A stretch of DNA of 64,000 nt from Bacteroidaceae bacterium (GTDB lineage: Bacteria > Bacteroidota > Bacteroidia > Bacteroidales > Bacteroidaceae), in NCBI GenBank assembly GCA_016286165.1, contig JAEESE010000014.1, forward strand, positions 1 through 64,000. Direction: 5' to 3'. Both the position numbers and the translations under genes were made by a program. The notes below the pieces were generated by a model that was not told the origin of the DNA, made no database searches, and saw nothing but the letters and a program-made list of their open reading frames with translations. Below are positions 1-13,879 of the stretch, piece after piece. Position 1 is the first letter of the stretch. Each line of letters begins with the position of its first letter.

Positions 1-2
1 GC

Positions 3-236
3 CGTCACACTCCGTTCGGCAACAAGTATCGTCCTCAGTTCTACCTCCGCACCATGGACTGCACGGGTGAGATTCACCTCCCCGAAGGCACCGAGATGGT
101 GATGCCTGGTGACAACGTGGAGATCACCGTAGAGCTTATCTACGCTGTTGCTCTGAACCAGGGTCTGCGCTTCGCTATCCGTGAGGGTGGCCGCACAGTA
201 GGTTCCGGTCAGATCACCGAGATCCTCGACGATTAA
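3..236 (+). CDS. tuf: Elongation factor Tu, C-terminal end (partial)
   Basis: The reading frame enters from outside the window and supplies the last 77 residues of EF-Tu, the GTPase that delivers aminoacyl-tRNA to the ribosome. The visible part is domain 3, with the hallmark strings [19 protein letters not shown] and [11 protein letters not shown], and it ends in a normal TAA. The gene leads into tRNA-Trp and secE, the usual Bacteroidetes order. The GTPase domain lies upstream of the window, so intactness cannot be judged. Confidence 0.97.
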   Translation, partial: RHTPFGNKYRPQFYLRTMDCTGEIHLPEGTEMVMPGDNVEITVELIYAVALNQGLRFAIREGGRTVGSGQITEILDD

Positions 237-261
237 TCCTCATCGCATAGCGATAACAAGT

Positions 262-359
262 AGTTTAAAGTTTAAAGTTTAAAGTTTAATGAGGCGCCCG
301 CTTGGAAGCCTCCCCGGTAAAGCAATTTACATTAAACATTAAGCTTTAAACTTTAAACT
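262..359. repeat. Heptamer-built inverted repeat between tuf and tRNA-Trp
   Basis: Four head-to-tail copies of AGTTTAA (262-289) are followed, after a spacer holding a small GAGGC/GCCTC hairpin, by four heptads of the complementary type (332-359: TTAAACA, TTAAGCT, TTAAACT, TTAAACT). The two 28-base arms can pair in the transcript just upstream of the tRNA. The same construction recurs at 47677-47787, 49075-49171 and 52338-52476. Confidence 0.85.
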
Positions 360-365
360 CGCAAT

Positions 366-438
366 ACGGGAATAGCTCAGTTGGTAGAGCACTGGTCTCC
401 AAAACCAGGTGTCGGGAGTTCGAGCCTCTCTTCCCGTG
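366..438 (+). tRNA. tRNA-Trp (anticodon CCA)
   Basis: The acceptor stem ACGGGAA (366-372) pairs with TTCCCGT (431-437), and G438 is the discriminator base. The anticodon stem CTGGT/ACCAG encloses loop CTCCAAA with anticodon CCA at 399-401. The D-arm (AGCTCAGTTGGTAGAGC) and the T-loop GTTCGAG are standard. No CCA end is encoded. Placement between tuf and secE is normal for Bacteroidetes. Confidence 0.97.
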
Positions 439-455
439 CTAAAACAGAAAGCATT

Positions 456-647
456 ATGTTAAAGAGAATTTTCAATTACTGCAAGGAATCATACGAAGAA
501 CTCGTGCATAAGACCACATGGCCCACGCGTTCAGAACTTTTCAACAGCGCAATTGTAGTATTAATTGCTTCCCTACTCATTGCACTGGTAGTTTTCGTCA
601 TGGATTTCACTTTCCAGCACGTGATGGAGTTTGTCTATCCTAACTAA
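456..647 (+). CDS. secE: Preprotein translocase subunit SecE
   Basis: This 63-residue protein is the small essential subunit that clamps SecY in the inner-membrane translocon. An amphipathic N-terminal helix carries the family signature (ELVHKTTWPTRSEL, around residues 16-29), followed by one transmembrane segment (AIVVLIASLLIALVVFVMDF). An upstream in-frame ATG at 381 lies inside the tRNA, so the ATG at 456 is the credible start. It sits between tRNA-Trp and nusG, 10 bases before the nusG ATG. Confidence 0.95.
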   Translation: MLKRIFNYCKESYEELVHKTTWPTRSELFNSAIVVLIASLLIALVVFVMDFTFQHVMEFVYPN

Positions 648-657
648 TCCGTAGCAG

Positions 658-1212
658 ATGGCTGAACAGCAGACAATGCGATGGTACGTTCTTCGTGCTA
701 TCAGCGGAAAAGAAGGTAAGGTGAAGGAGTACGTTGACGCTCAGGTCGCCCAGGGCGACTATGGCGACAAGGTCTCCGAAGTGCTCATTCCTAAGGAGAA
801 GTACGTCGACTTCCGCAACGGCAAGCGCGTAGTAAAGGAGCGTTTCCACCTTCCGGGATATGTCTTGGTAGAATGCATCCTCACCCCCGAGGTGCAGGCT
901 ATGCTCCGCTACACTCCCAACGTGCTCGGTTTCCTCAGCGAGGCCAAGGGCAGCGAGAAACCTCTTCCTATACGCGAGGGAGAGATGAAACGTCTGCTCG
1001 GCGTCGTCGACGAGATGGCAGAAGTACCTGAAGAAGTTAAGATCCCGTTTGTTGTCGGCGATGCCGTCAAGGTAACGGATGGTCCCTTCAACGGTTTTGA
1101 TGCCGTCGTCGAGGAGGTCAATGACGAGAAGAAGAAGCTGAAAGTGTCGGTCAAGATCTTCGGGCGCAAGACGCCGCTCGAACTTGGTTTCATGCAGGTG
1201 GCGAAGGAGTAG
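658..1212 (+). CDS. nusG: Transcription termination/antitermination factor NusG
   Basis: NusG (184 residues) binds the RNA polymerase clamp, stimulates elongation and links transcription to the ribosome or Rho. The N-terminal NGN domain begins at MRWYVLRAISGKE and contains HLPGYVLVE. The C-terminal KOW domain shows VGDAVKVTDGPFNGF and ends with TPLELGFMQVAKE. Length and order (secE-nusG-rplK) match the family. No insertion domain is seen. Confidence 0.96.
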   Translation: MAEQQTMRWYVLRAISGKEGKVKEYVDAQVAQGDYGDKVSEVLIPKEKYVDFRNGKRVVKERFHLPGYVLVECILTPEVQAMLRYTPNVLGFLSEAKGSEKPLPIREGEMKRLLGVVDEMAEVPEEVKIPFVVGDAVKVTDGPFNGFDAVVEEVNDEKKKLKVSVKIFGRKTPLELGFMQVAKE

Positions 1213-1268
1213 ACGACTGTTACACGTCGAAACTTTGCACATATTTAATTATATAAAGAATCATAACA

Positions 1269-1706
1269 ATGGCTAAAGAAGTTGCTGGATTAATCAAACT
1301 TCAGATTAAAGGTGGCGCTGCAAATCCATCACCCCCAGTAGGTCCCGCTCTCGGTTCCAAGGGTATCAACATTATGGATTTCTGCAAGGCGTTCAACGCC
1401 AGAACTCAGGATAAGGCTGGTAAGGTTCTCCCTGTTGTCATCACCTACTACACGGACAAGTCTTACGATTTCATCGTCAAGACTCCTCCCGTGGCTATTC
1501 AGCTCATGGAAGCTGCAAAGGTGAAGGGCGGCAGCTCAGAGCCCAACCGTAAGAAGGTTGCATCAGTCACTTGGGAACAGGTGCGCGCAATTGCTACCGA
1601 CAAGATGCCGGACCTCAACTGCTTCACTGTTGAGTCGGCAATGAGATTAGTTGCAGGCACGGCCAGAAGTATGGGTATCACGGTTAAAGGTGACTTCCCT
1701 GAATAA
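1269..1706 (+). CDS. rplK: 50S ribosomal protein L11
   Basis: L11 (145 residues) forms part of the GTPase-associated centre on 23S rRNA. The N-terminal domain has the glycine/proline-rich strings [24 protein letters not shown], and the C-terminal RNA-binding domain ends in [18 protein letters not shown]. It is the first of four ribosomal protein genes in the order rplK, rplA, rplJ, rplL, with a 21-base gap to rplA. L1 autoregulates this pair in other bacteria, but I did not identify a binding site here. Confidence 0.96.
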   Translation: MAKEVAGLIKLQIKGGAANPSPPVGPALGSKGINIMDFCKAFNARTQDKAGKVLPVVITYYTDKSYDFIVKTPPVAIQLMEAAKVKGGSSEPNRKKVASVTWEQVRAIATDKMPDLNCFTVESAMRLVAGTARSMGITVKGDFPE

Positions 1707-1727
1707 CACTAAACTTCAATTCAAACT

Positions 1728-2426
1728 ATGGCAAAACTGACAAAAAACCAGAAACTCGTCGCAGATAAGATTGAAGTAGGGAAGGCATATAGCCTTAAAG
1801 AAGCTTCACAGTTGGTCAAGGACATCACCACGACCAAGTTTGACGCTTCCGTCGATATCGACATGCGACTGGGCGTAGACCCCCGCAAGGCCAACCAAAT
1901 GGTTCGCGGCGTTGCCACTCTGCCCAACGGCACTGGTAAGACAGTCCGCGTGCTCTGCCTCTGCACCCCCGACCAGGAGGCTGCTGCCAAGGAAGCAGGC
2001 GCCGACTATGTAGGCCTTGACGAGTACATTGACAAGATCAAAGGCGGTTGGACTGACATTGACGTCATCATCACAATGCCTTCTATCATGGGTAAGATAG
2101 GTGCCCTCGGCCGTATCCTCGGTCCCCGTGGCCTCATGCCTAACCCTAAGAGTGGTACCGTGACTATGAATCCTGCTCAGGCCGTTCGCGAGGTTAAGAT
2201 GGGTAAGATCGACTTCAAGGTCGACAAGACCGGTATCGTGCACACTTCCATCGGTAAAGTTTCCTTCTCAGCCGAGAAGATTGCCGAGAACGCACGCGAG
2301 TTCATCAACACCATCATCAAACTCAAGCCCGCCGCTGCCAAGGGTACATACATCAAGAGCATTTATCTTTCAAGCACGATGAGCCGTGGTGTCAAGGTTG
2401 ATCCCAAGGCCGTTGACGAAATCTAA
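1728..2426 (+). CDS. rplA: 50S ribosomal protein L1
   Basis: L1 (232 residues) builds the mobile L1 stalk that helps release deacylated tRNA. Diagnostic strings are [21 protein letters not shown] near residue 42 and [15 protein letters not shown] near residue 130. The start is the ATG 21 bases after the rplK stop. Length is normal. In E. coli L1 represses its own operon, which is possible here but not visible in the sequence. Confidence 0.96.
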   Translation: MAKLTKNQKLVADKIEVGKAYSLKEASQLVKDITTTKFDASVDIDMRLGVDPRKANQMVRGVATLPNGTGKTVRVLCLCTPDQEAAAKEAGADYVGLDEYIDKIKGGWTDIDVIITMPSIMGKIGALGRILGPRGLMPNPKSGTVTMNPAQAVREVKMGKIDFKVDKTGIVHTSIGKVSFSAEKIAENAREFINTIIKLKPAAAKGTYIKSIYLSSTMSRGVKVDPKAVDEI

Positions 2427-2446
2427 TTCTAAAGACATTTTGAATC

Positions 2447-2980
2447 ATGAGAAAGGAAGATAAAGCACTTATTATCGAGAAGCTGGGCGAAACCCTGAAG
2501 ACCTTCCCTCACTTCTACCTCGTTGACGTTACAGGCATGAACGCAGCACGCACAAGCGCCATGCGTCGCCAGTGCTTCAAGAGCGAAGTAAAGATGGTGG
2601 TTGTGAAGAACACACTTCTCCACAAGGCTTTCGAAGCTAGCGAAATCGATTATTCACCCCTCTATGACACCCTCAAGGGTACCACGGCTGTCATCTTCAC
2701 CAACGTGGCCAATGCACCGGCCAAGATGCTGAAGGAGTTCAATGCCAAGAACCCCAAAGGTGTAACGATTCCCGAACTGAAGGCCGCTTATGCTGAGGAG
2801 AGCTTCTATGTAGGAGCCGACCAGCTCGAAGCCTTGGTTGCTATCAAGAGCAAGAACGAACTTATCGCAGACGTTGTGGCTATGCTGCAGTCCCCGATGC
2901 AAGGCGTTCTTTCTGCAATCGAGTCCGGTGCTGCTACCATCCACGGTGTGCTCGAGACTCTCGCCGAGAAGGGCGAATAA
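2447..2980 (+). CDS. rplJ: 50S ribosomal protein L10
   Basis: L10 (177 residues) anchors the L7/L12 dimers to the ribosome. The N-terminal rRNA-binding part begins MRKEDKALIIEKL and includes the central motif MVVVKNTLLHKAFE. The C-terminal helix that binds L12 dimers ends in VLETLAEKGE. It lies between rplA and rplL with no hypothetical insertions. Confidence 0.95.
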   Translation: MRKEDKALIIEKLGETLKTFPHFYLVDVTGMNAARTSAMRRQCFKSEVKMVVVKNTLLHKAFEASEIDYSPLYDTLKGTTAVIFTNVANAPAKMLKEFNAKNPKGVTIPELKAAYAEESFYVGADQLEALVAIKSKNELIADVVAMLQSPMQGVLSAIESGAATIHGVLETLAEKGE

Positions 2981-3025
2981 AATTAATTACCCAAAGTATA
3001 ACAAAACAAATTTTCATAAATTATT

Positions 3026-3403
3026 ATGGCAGACATCAAAGCTATCGCTGAAGAGTTGGTTAACTTGACAGTGAAGGAAGTAAACGATTTAAAGAACCTT
3101 CTTAAGGAGGAATATGGTATTGAACCCGCTGCAGCTGCTGTTGCTGTTGCTGCTGGCCCCGCTGCTGGCGCTGCTCCCGCTGCTGAGGAGAAGACTGACT
3201 TCGACGTCGTCCTCAAGAGCGCAGGTGCCGCTAAGCTTCAGGTCGTAAAGGCCGTTAAGGAAGCTTGTGGTCTCGGCCTGAAGGAAGCTAAGGAGCTCGT
3301 TGACGGTGCTCCCAGCACTCTTAAGGAAGGTATGCCTAAGGCAGACGCTGAGGCTCTTAAGAAGACCCTCGAGGAGGCTGGCGCAGAGATCGAGCTTAAG
3401 TAA
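3026..3403 (+). CDS. rplL: 50S ribosomal protein L7/L12
   Basis: The stalk protein (125 residues) recruits translational GTPases. It has an N-terminal dimerisation region, an alanine/proline/glycine hinge at about residues 36-55, and the conserved C-terminal domain ([37 protein letters not shown]). It is followed by a 110-base gap to rpoB with an attenuator-like hairpin, a good place to set the ratio of ribosomal protein to polymerase transcripts. Confidence 0.96.
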   Translation: MADIKAIAEELVNLTVKEVNDLKNLLKEEYGIEPAAAAVAVAAGPAAGAAPAAEEKTDFDVVLKSAGAAKLQVVKAVKEACGLGLKEAKELVDGAPSTLKEGMPKADAEALKKTLEEAGAEIELK

Positions 3404-3438
3404 GTTTCGAACGGCCCAATCCCCTAAGGATTATATAG

Positions 3439-3474
3439 GTAGAGAACTCTCTGGTAGAGGGTCCTCTACTTTTT
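3439..3474 (+). terminator. Attenuator-like hairpin between rplL and rpoB
   Basis: GTAGAG (454-459 of this kilobase) pairs with CTCTAC (3464-3469) and is followed by five T residues, giving a weak intrinsic terminator. A second GTAGAG copy at 3439-3444 could pair with the same CTCTAC or with its own CTCT, so two structures compete. Partial termination at this point is established in E. coli. The structure here is read from sequence only. Confidence 0.6.
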
Positions 3475-3513
3475 GCGTCTATAGAAATCAATAATTCTTA
3501 TCATATTTCATTA

Positions 3514-6500
3514 ATGGCTAAGATTGTTAATCAACGAGTAAATTTTGCTTCAGTGAAGAATCCGATGGCTTATCCGGATTTCCTTGAGGTGCAGCTTAAG
3601 TCGTTCAACGATTTCCTGCAACTCGACACCCCGCTGGAGCAGCGCAAGAACGATGGATTGTTCAAGGTGTTTTCCGAGAACTTCCCTATCGCCGACACGC
3701 GCAACAACTACGTCCTTGAGTTCCTGGACTACTACATCGACCCGCCACGCTACTCAATGGAGGAGTGCCTGGAGCGCGGATTGACTTATGCAGTGCCCCT
3801 CAAGGCCAAGCTTAAGCTCTATTGCAATGATCCGGACCACGAAGACTTTGACACCGTCATTCAGGACGTTTTTCTTGGCCCGATTCCTTACATGACCCCC
3901 AACGGTACGTTCATCATCAATGGTGCTGAGCGCGTAGTGGTCAGCCAGCTGCACCGCTCACCCGGCGTGTTCTTCGGCTCAAGCCAGCATGCCAACGGCA
4001 CTCAGTTGTACAGCGCACGTATTATCCCGTTCAAAGGCTCGTGGATAGAGTTTGCAACGGACATCAACAACGTGATGTACGCTTACATTGACCGTAAGAA
4101 GAAGTTGCCAGTCACAACTCTTCTGCGTGCCATCGGTTATGAGAACGATAAAGATATACTCGAGATTTTCAATCTTGCCGAAGAGGTTAAGGTCAACAAG
4201 TCCAACCTCAAGAAAGCTATCGGCAGGAAGTTGGCAGCCCGCGTGCTGAAGTCGTGGGTTGAGGACTTCGTTGACGAAGATACGGGTGAAGTAGTAAGCA
4301 TTGAGCGTAACGAGGTCATTATGGACCGCGAGACGGTGCTTGACGAGGACAAAGTGGCTATGATTCTCGACAGCGGCGCTGCTACAATTCTCCTGCATAA
4401 GGAGGAGGCCGATGCCAGCGACTATAGCATCATCTTCAACACACTTGCCAAGGATCCGTCCAACTCTGAGAAGGAGGCTGTGCTATATATCTATCGTCAG
4501 CTGCGTAATGCAGACCCTGCTGATGACGCCAGTGCACGCGAGGTAATCAACAACCTCTTCTTCTCCGAGAAGCGTTACGATCTGGGCGACGTAGGCCGAT
4601 ACCGCATCAACCGCAAGCTGAACTTGCAGACTGATCCCGACGTTCGCGTGCTCACGCATGAGGATATTATTGAGATTATCAAGTACCTCATAGAACTTGT
4701 CAACTCAAAGGCTACGGTCGATGACATCGACCACCTCTCGAACCGCCGCGTGCGCACTGTAGGTGAGCAGTTGGCAAATCAGTTTGCTATTGGCCTGGCC
4801 CGCATGAGCCGCACTATTCGTGAGCGCATGAATGTTCGCGACAACGAGGTGTTCACCCCGACAGACCTGATCAACGCCAAGACTATTTCGAGCGTTATCA
4901 ACTCGTTCTTCGGCACCAACGCCCTCTCGCAGTTCATGGATCAGACTAACCCACTTGCAGAGGTTACCCATAAGCGTCGTCTCTCGGCACTCGGCCCTGG
5001 CGGTCTGAGCCGCGAGCGTGCAGGCTTTGAGGTGCGTGACGTGCACTATACTCACTACGGCCGTCTCTGCCCGATTGAATCGCCTGAAGGACCTAACATC
5101 GGTCTTATCTCGTCGCTTTGCGTTTATGCAAAGATTAACGAGCTTGGCTTTATCTCCACTCCTTATCGTAAGGTTAACGACGGTGTAGTAGATCTCTCAG
5201 AAGAGGGCATCAAGTACTATACAGCCGAGGAGGAAGAGGGTCTCGTTATCGGCCAGGGTAATGCTCCGTTGCGCGACGACGGTACCTTCATCCGCAAGGT
5301 GGTAAAATGCCGTCAGGACGACGATTATCCTGTGGTTCCTCCCACAGAGGTCGACCTCATGGACGTGGCTCCTCAGCAGATTGCCTCTATAGCAGCTTCG
5401 CTCATTCCGTTCCTCGAGCACGACGATGCTCACCGCGCACTCATGGGATCTAACATGATGCGCCAGGCTGTGCCTCTCGTCCGCACCGAGGCTCCTATCG
5501 TAGGCACGGGTATTGAGAAGCAGGTCTGCGAGGACAGCCGTACGATGATTGTTGCCGAAGGCCCCGGCGTGGTAGATTATGTTGATGCCACCACTATCCG
5601 CATTCTCTATGATCGCACCGAAGATGAGGAATTCGTAAGCTTTGAGCCGGCATTGAAGGAATATCGTATTCCTAAGTTCCGCCGTACCAACCAGAACATG
5701 ACCATTGACCTTCGTCCTATATGTGAGAAGGGTCAGCGAGTTGAAGCAGGCGATATCCTCACCGAGGGCTACAGCACCGCTAACGGTGAATTGGCTCTTG
5801 GACGTAACCTTCTCGTGGCATATATGCCTTGGAAGGGTTACAACTACGAGGATGCCATTGTGCTGAACGAGCGTGTTGTTCGCGATGATATTCTCACGAG
5901 CATTCATGTCGAGGAATTCTCACTTGAGGTACGCGAGACTAAGCGTGGCGTAGAGGAGCTTACCTCTGATATCCCCAATGTAAGCGAGGAGGCTACCAAG
6001 GATTTGGACGAGAACGGTATCATCCGTGTCGGTGCACAAGTACTGCCTGGCGACATCCTCATTGGTAAGATTACTCCTAAGGGCGAGAGTGATCCTTCGC
6101 CCGAAGAGAAACTGCTGCGTGCCATCTTCGGCGACAAGGCCGGTGATGTCAAGGATGCTTCGTTGAAGGCTTCACCTTCACTTTCAGGTACTGTTATTGA
6201 CAAGAAACTCTTCTCACGTGCCATCAAGACACGTTCAGAGAAGCTTCGCGACAAACAACGTTTGCCCAAGCTCGATGAAGAGTTCAATTTCAAGGTCGGC
6301 GACCTCAAGGCAATTCTCATTGACAAGTTGCTTGAGCTGACCAAGAACCTCACCTCAAAGGGTGTTAAGGACTACATGGGCGCCGAAGTGATTGCCAAGG
6401 GAGCCAAGTTCACCGAGGAGAATCTCTCCACTCTTGATTTCACAGGCATTCAGTTGAGCGGTTGGACCAGCGACGAGCATGCCAATAAGCTCATATCGCA

Positions 6501-7323
6501 GCTTATCATCAACTTCATCAAGAAGTACAAGATTCTTGATGCAGAGTTGAAGCGTCACAAGTTTGCCATCACCATCGGCGATGAGCTGCCCTCGGGCATC
6601 ATTCAGATGGCCAAGGTCTACGTAGCTAAGAAACGTAAGATTGGCGTTGGCGATAAGATGGCCGGTCGTCATGGCAACAAGGGTATCGTGTCGAAAGTTG
6701 TGCGTCAGGAGGATATGCCTTTCCTGGCCGACGGTACACCTGTCGATATCGTTCTGAACCCTCTGGGCGTGCCTTCACGTATGAACATCGGTCAGATTTT
6801 TGAGACCGTTCTTGGCGCTGCTGGTAAAGAGCTTGGAGTTAAGTTCTCAACTCCTATCTTCGACGGTGCATCGCTCGACGATCTCTGTGAATGGACTGAT
6901 AAGGCTGGCCTGCCCCGCTATTGCTCCACACAGCTTTATGACGGTGCTACCGGCGAGAAGTTTGACCAGTTAGCTACAGTTGGTATAGCCTACATGCTTA
7001 AGCTCGGCCACATGGTAGAAGATAAGATGCACGCCCGTTCCATCGGCCCGTACAGCCTTATTACTCAGCAGCCCCTTGGCGGTAAGGCCCAGTTCGGTGG
7101 TCAGCGTTTCGGTGAGATGGAGGTTTGGGCTATCGAGGCCTTCGGTGCTTCGCATGTCCTGCAAGAGATCCTTACTATCAAGTCCGACGATGTCACTGGC
7201 CGCACTAAAGCCTACGAAGCCATTGTCAAGGGCGAACCTATGCCTACACCTGGTATTCCCGAGTCGCTGAACGTGCTTCTGCACGAGTTGCGCGGCTTAG
7301 GTCTCAGTGTTACACTTGATTAA
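3514..7323 (+). CDS. rpoB: DNA-directed RNA polymerase subunit beta
   Basis: This is the 1269-residue beta subunit, which with beta-prime forms the catalytic core. The rifampicin pocket reads [20 protein letters not shown] and [17 protein letters not shown] from about residue 471. The residues equivalent to E. coli D516, H526 and S531 are unchanged, so no classical rifampicin-resistance change is present. The C-terminus shows [32 protein letters not shown] and ELRGLGLSV. The length is slightly below the E. coli protein, as usual for Bacteroidetes. rpoC follows after 43 bases. Confidence 0.98.
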   Translation: MAKIVNQRVNFASVKNPMAYPDFLEVQLKSFNDFLQLDTPLEQRKNDGLFKVFSENFPIADTRNNYVLEFLDYYIDPPRYSMEECLERGLTYAVPLKAKLKLYCNDPDHEDFDTVIQDVFLGPIPYMTPNGTFIINGAERVVVSQLHRSPGVFFGSSQHANGTQLYSARIIPFKGSWIEFATDINNVMYAYIDRKKKLPVTTLLRAIGYENDKDILEIFNLAEEVKVNKSNLKKAIGRKLAARVLKSWVEDFVDEDTGEVVSIERNEVIMDRETVLDEDKVAMILDSGAATILLHKEEADASDYSIIFNTLAKDPSNSEKEAVLYIYRQLRNADPADDASAREVINNLFFSEKRYDLGDVGRYRINRKLNLQTDPDVRVLTHEDIIEIIKYLIELVNSKATVDDIDHLSNRRVRTVGEQLANQFAIGLARMSRTIRERMNVRDNEVFTPTDLINAKTISSVINSFFGTNALSQFMDQTNPLAEVTHKRRLSALGPGGLSRERAGFEVRDVHYTHYGRLCPIESPEGPNIGLISSLCVYAKINELGFISTPYRKVNDGVVDLSEEGIKYYTAEEEEGLVIGQGNAPLRDDGTFIRKVVKCRQDDDYPVVPPTEVDLMDVAPQQIASIAASLIPFLEHDDAHRALMGSNMMRQAVPLVRTEAPIVGTGIEKQVCEDSRTMIVAEGPGVVDYVDATTIRILYDRTEDEEFVSFEPALKEYRIPKFRRTNQNMTIDLRPICEKGQRVEAGDILTEGYSTANGELALGRNLLVAYMPWKGYNYEDAIVLNERVVRDDILTSIHVEEFSLEVRETKRGVEELTSDIPNVSEEATKDLDENGIIRVGAQVLPGDILIGKITPKGESDPSPEEKLLRAIFGDKAGDVKDASLKASPSLSGTVIDKKLFSRAIKTRSEKLRDKQRLPKLDEEFNFKVGDLKAILIDKLLELTKNLTSKGVKDYMGAEVIAKGAKFTEENLSTLDFTGIQLSGWTSDEHANKLISQLIINFIKKYKILDAELKRHKFAITIGDELPSGIIQMAKVYVAKKRKIGVGDKMAGRHGNKGIVSKVVRQEDMPFLADGTPVDIVLNPLGVPSRMNIGQIFETVLGAAGKELGVKFSTPIFDGASLDDLCEWTDKAGLPRYCSTQLYDGATGEKFDQLATVGIAYMLKLGHMVEDKMHARSIGPYSLITQQPLGGKAQFGGQRFGEMEVWAIEAFGASHVLQEILTIKSDDVTGRTKAYEAIVKGEPMPTPGIPESLNVLLHELRGLGLSVTLD

Positions 7324-7366
7324 GCGATAATCAATAATCGTAAATTCGTAAATTGTAAATTAGCTT

Positions 7367-11659
<4,293 letters not shown>

Positions 11660-11684
11660 GCCTTAGTAGCTATCATCATTAAAA

Positions 11685-11716
11685 CAGCCGCTCCAACACT
11701 GGGGCGGCTGCTTTTG
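11685..11716 (+). terminator. Intrinsic terminator after rpoC
   Basis: CAGCCGCTCC (11685-11694) pairs with GGGGCGGCTG (11701-11710), with one G-T wobble and a 6-base loop, followed by CTTTTGTTTATTCC. It lies between convergent genes (rpoC and the aminopeptidase), ending the rpoBC transcript. Confidence 0.9.
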
Positions 11717-11733
11717 TTTATTCCTTTTTTGTT

Positions 11734-13701
11734 TTAGATGGCCTCTGTAGCTTTGATGAGCCAGTGGCGGTCATCCTCGTCAGTGAGTAGCGGGAGGAGA
11801 GCTTCACGCACGCGTGCGTGGTAGTTATTAAGGTATGCCACCTCATCGGGGGCCATCATCTCCATTACTATAGGTTTGGTGTCGACAGGGCAGAGGGTAA
11901 GCGGTTCCATGCGCAGCCACGCCCCGCTCTGTACGTTTGCCTTCTCGTCGATAGGCGACTGATTAACCGGTGAGTCGTCCTCCACTATTAGCATAGTGTT
12001 TTCTATCCTCACGCCATGACTGCCGGCAATATATATGCCAGGCTCTATGGTAATTGTCATCCCGGCGCGCAGAGGAGCCGGCATCCAGTTCATACGGAAC
12101 TGATGAGGCCCTTCGTGCACGCTGAGGAAGGAGCCTACGCCGTGGCCTGTGCCATGACCGTAGTTCTTGTGGTCCTGCCACATAGCGTAGCGTGCGAGCA
12201 CATCAAGCTGTGTGCCGCTGGTGCCTTTTGGGAATACGGCTGTGGCGAGGCGTATGTGCCCCTTGAGCACAAGAGTGTAGTCGCGCCGCTCTTCGTAGGT
12301 CAGCGGCCCCAGGGCAATAGTGCGTGTGATGTCGGTAGTACCGTCGACATATTGTGCTCCGCTGTCGAGCAGCAGCAGTCCGTGAGGCTTTAAAGGAATG
12401 TCGGTCTCGGGCGAGGCCTCATAGTGTACGATAGCGGCGTGGTGACCGTAGCCGGCAATGGTGTCGAAACTGATATCGCGGAATCCTTCTTGCTCGGCAC
12501 GAAAGGCTGTCAGCATCTTGTCCACACCCATTTCTGTTATGTCCAGCGAATCGAGGTCCTGCCCTTGACGTATAATTTGTGACAAGGCCCTGAGGCACTT
12601 CACCATGGCCACTCCGTCCTTGAGCATGGCGCTATGCATGCCTCGTATCTCGGCCGTGTTCTTCAACGTCTTCATCTGTGCCACAGGGCATTCCGCTTCA
12701 ACGATAGGCACGGTGATGGGTGCAGCGTTTGAGATGGCTATATTCATGGCATTGGCATAGAAGTCGTCGGGGAACACCGAACGGCTGTCGAGCGTATCAG
12801 CCATGGCGAGATAGTTGTAGATAGCGCTGTTGGTGGTGTCAGGGTCTATGAGGAAGCACAAGCCGCGCAGCCCACGGCTCCGGCTGAGGTCGTCGGCTAT
12901 TGTCTGGTAAGGCGCCGTCTGCACATTTATCCCGTCGAGATAGCGGCGCACCTCGGGCGACAGTTTGGCGGCATCGACATACAGAGTGGCAGAGTCTGGC
13001 AGGATCATCAGGTAAGCCACGAACACAGGAGTACAATGTACGTCCGTGCCGCGCATGTTCAGAGTCCAGGCTATATCATCGAGCTGAGTGACGATGGTGG
13101 CGTTGGCGCCTGCCTCGCCTACGGTTTCACGTATACGCTGTAGTTTGCTTTCCGCCGTTTCACCGGCATATTCCAGCGGCTGTAGCTCTATGGGAGATGC
13201 TGGCAGGGACGGACGGTCGGTCCACAGAACCGCAGCGGGGTCACGGTCGGTGCATAGCGTCATCCCCGCCGCATCTACGGCACCTTGCAGGCCTACGGCA
13301 TAGCTTTGCGCCACACACCAACCGTCGATGCCTACCATGGGTGCCTCTTCGTCATCGCCTGCTGGTGCTTGTCTCTCCTTGCTTATCCATTCTATCAACT
13401 CATCTGTGGTAGCCACATTGCGGCTGCAGCGCATCACTTCGAAAGGTGTGCCGGCCGTTTGCTCGTCAGCGGCGAGCCAATAGCGGCTGTCGGTCCAGAG
13501 AGCTGCCCGCGTGAGTGTTACTACGGCGGTGCCCGCCGAGCCGTTGAACCCGGATATCCATTCGCGTGTTTTCCAGTGGTCGGGCACGTACTCGCTGGTG
13601 TGAGGGTCGGTTGAGGGGAAGATAAATGCCGACAGGTTGTGCTGGCGCATCCACGAGCGCAAGGCATCCACTCGCGAGGTGATTTGTTCTGCTTTTGTCA
13701 T
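11734..13701 (-). CDS. Aminopeptidase P family protein (Xaa-Pro aminopeptidase)
   Basis: This 655-residue peptidase of the M24B family removes N-terminal residues that precede proline. It has the three-domain layout of eukaryotic-type aminopeptidase P: two creatinase-like domains, then a pita-bread catalytic domain. The metal ligands are visible: LLDSGAQYVDGTTDITR (two Asp), HGTGHGVGSFLSVHEGP (His), TITIEPGIY (Glu) and GVRIENTM (Glu). The frame is open upstream, but the conserved N-terminus MTKAEQITSRVDALR and the promoter at 13735-13765 fix the start at 13701. No signal peptide, so probably cytoplasmic. Confidence 0.93.
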   Translation of the reverse strand: MTKAEQITSRVDALRSWMRQHNLSAFIFPSTDPHTSEYVPDHWKTREWISGFNGSAGTAVVTLTRAALWTDSRYWLAADEQTAGTPFEVMRCSRNVATTDELIEWISKERQAPAGDDEEAPMVGIDGWCVAQSYAVGLQGAVDAAGMTLCTDRDPAAVLWTDRPSLPASPIELQPLEYAGETAESKLQRIRETVGEAGANATIVTQLDDIAWTLNMRGTDVHCTPVFVAYLMILPDSATLYVDAAKLSPEVRRYLDGINVQTAPYQTIADDLSRSRGLRGLCFLIDPDTTNSAIYNYLAMADTLDSRSVFPDDFYANAMNIAISNAAPITVPIVEAECPVAQMKTLKNTAEIRGMHSAMLKDGVAMVKCLRALSQIIRQGQDLDSLDITEMGVDKMLTAFRAEQEGFRDISFDTIAGYGHHAAIVHYEASPETDIPLKPHGLLLLDSGAQYVDGTTDITRTIALGPLTYEERRDYTLVLKGHIRLATAVFPKGTSGTQLDVLARYAMWQDHKNYGHGTGHGVGSFLSVHEGPHQFRMNWMPAPLRAGMTITIEPGIYIAGSHGVRIENTMLIVEDDSPVNQSPIDEKANVQSGAWLRMEPLTLCPVDTKPIVMEMMAPDEVAYLNNYHARVREALLPLLTDEDDRHWLIKATEAI

Positions 13702-13734
13702 CGTCAATAGCTGTTTATTGTTGTTTCTGCTTTG

Positions 13735-13765
13735 CAAAAATACGTCTTTAAGCTTTATGTACAAA
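13735..13765 (-). promoter_or_regulatory. Promoter of the aminopeptidase P gene
   Basis: On the minus strand TATTTTTG (-7 type, 13735-13742) and TTTG (-33 type, 13762-13765) are 19 bases apart, matching the Bacteroidetes primary sigma pattern. It gives a leader of about 30 bases. Confidence 0.7.
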
Positions 13766-13806
13766 AATATTCTTGAAAATAGTAGTGCTAATCCACAAAA
13801 AAAGAT

Positions 13807-13814
13807 TACTTTTG
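13807..13814 (+). promoter_or_regulatory. Promoter -7 element of mdh
   Basis: TACTTTTG fits TAnnTTTG and lies 65 bases before the mdh ATG. No clear TTTG is found at the expected upstream distance. The element is divergent from the aminopeptidase promoter. Confidence 0.55.
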
Positions 13815-13879
13815 CCGAGTAAAACCTAAGCAGTGAACACATATCAACCAAAACAATAACCCTTAAAACATTTTCAACA

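Noticed and set aside
4915..5040. Rifampicin-resistance change in rpoB
   Set aside because: Residues equivalent to D516, H526, R529 and S531 are all wild type.
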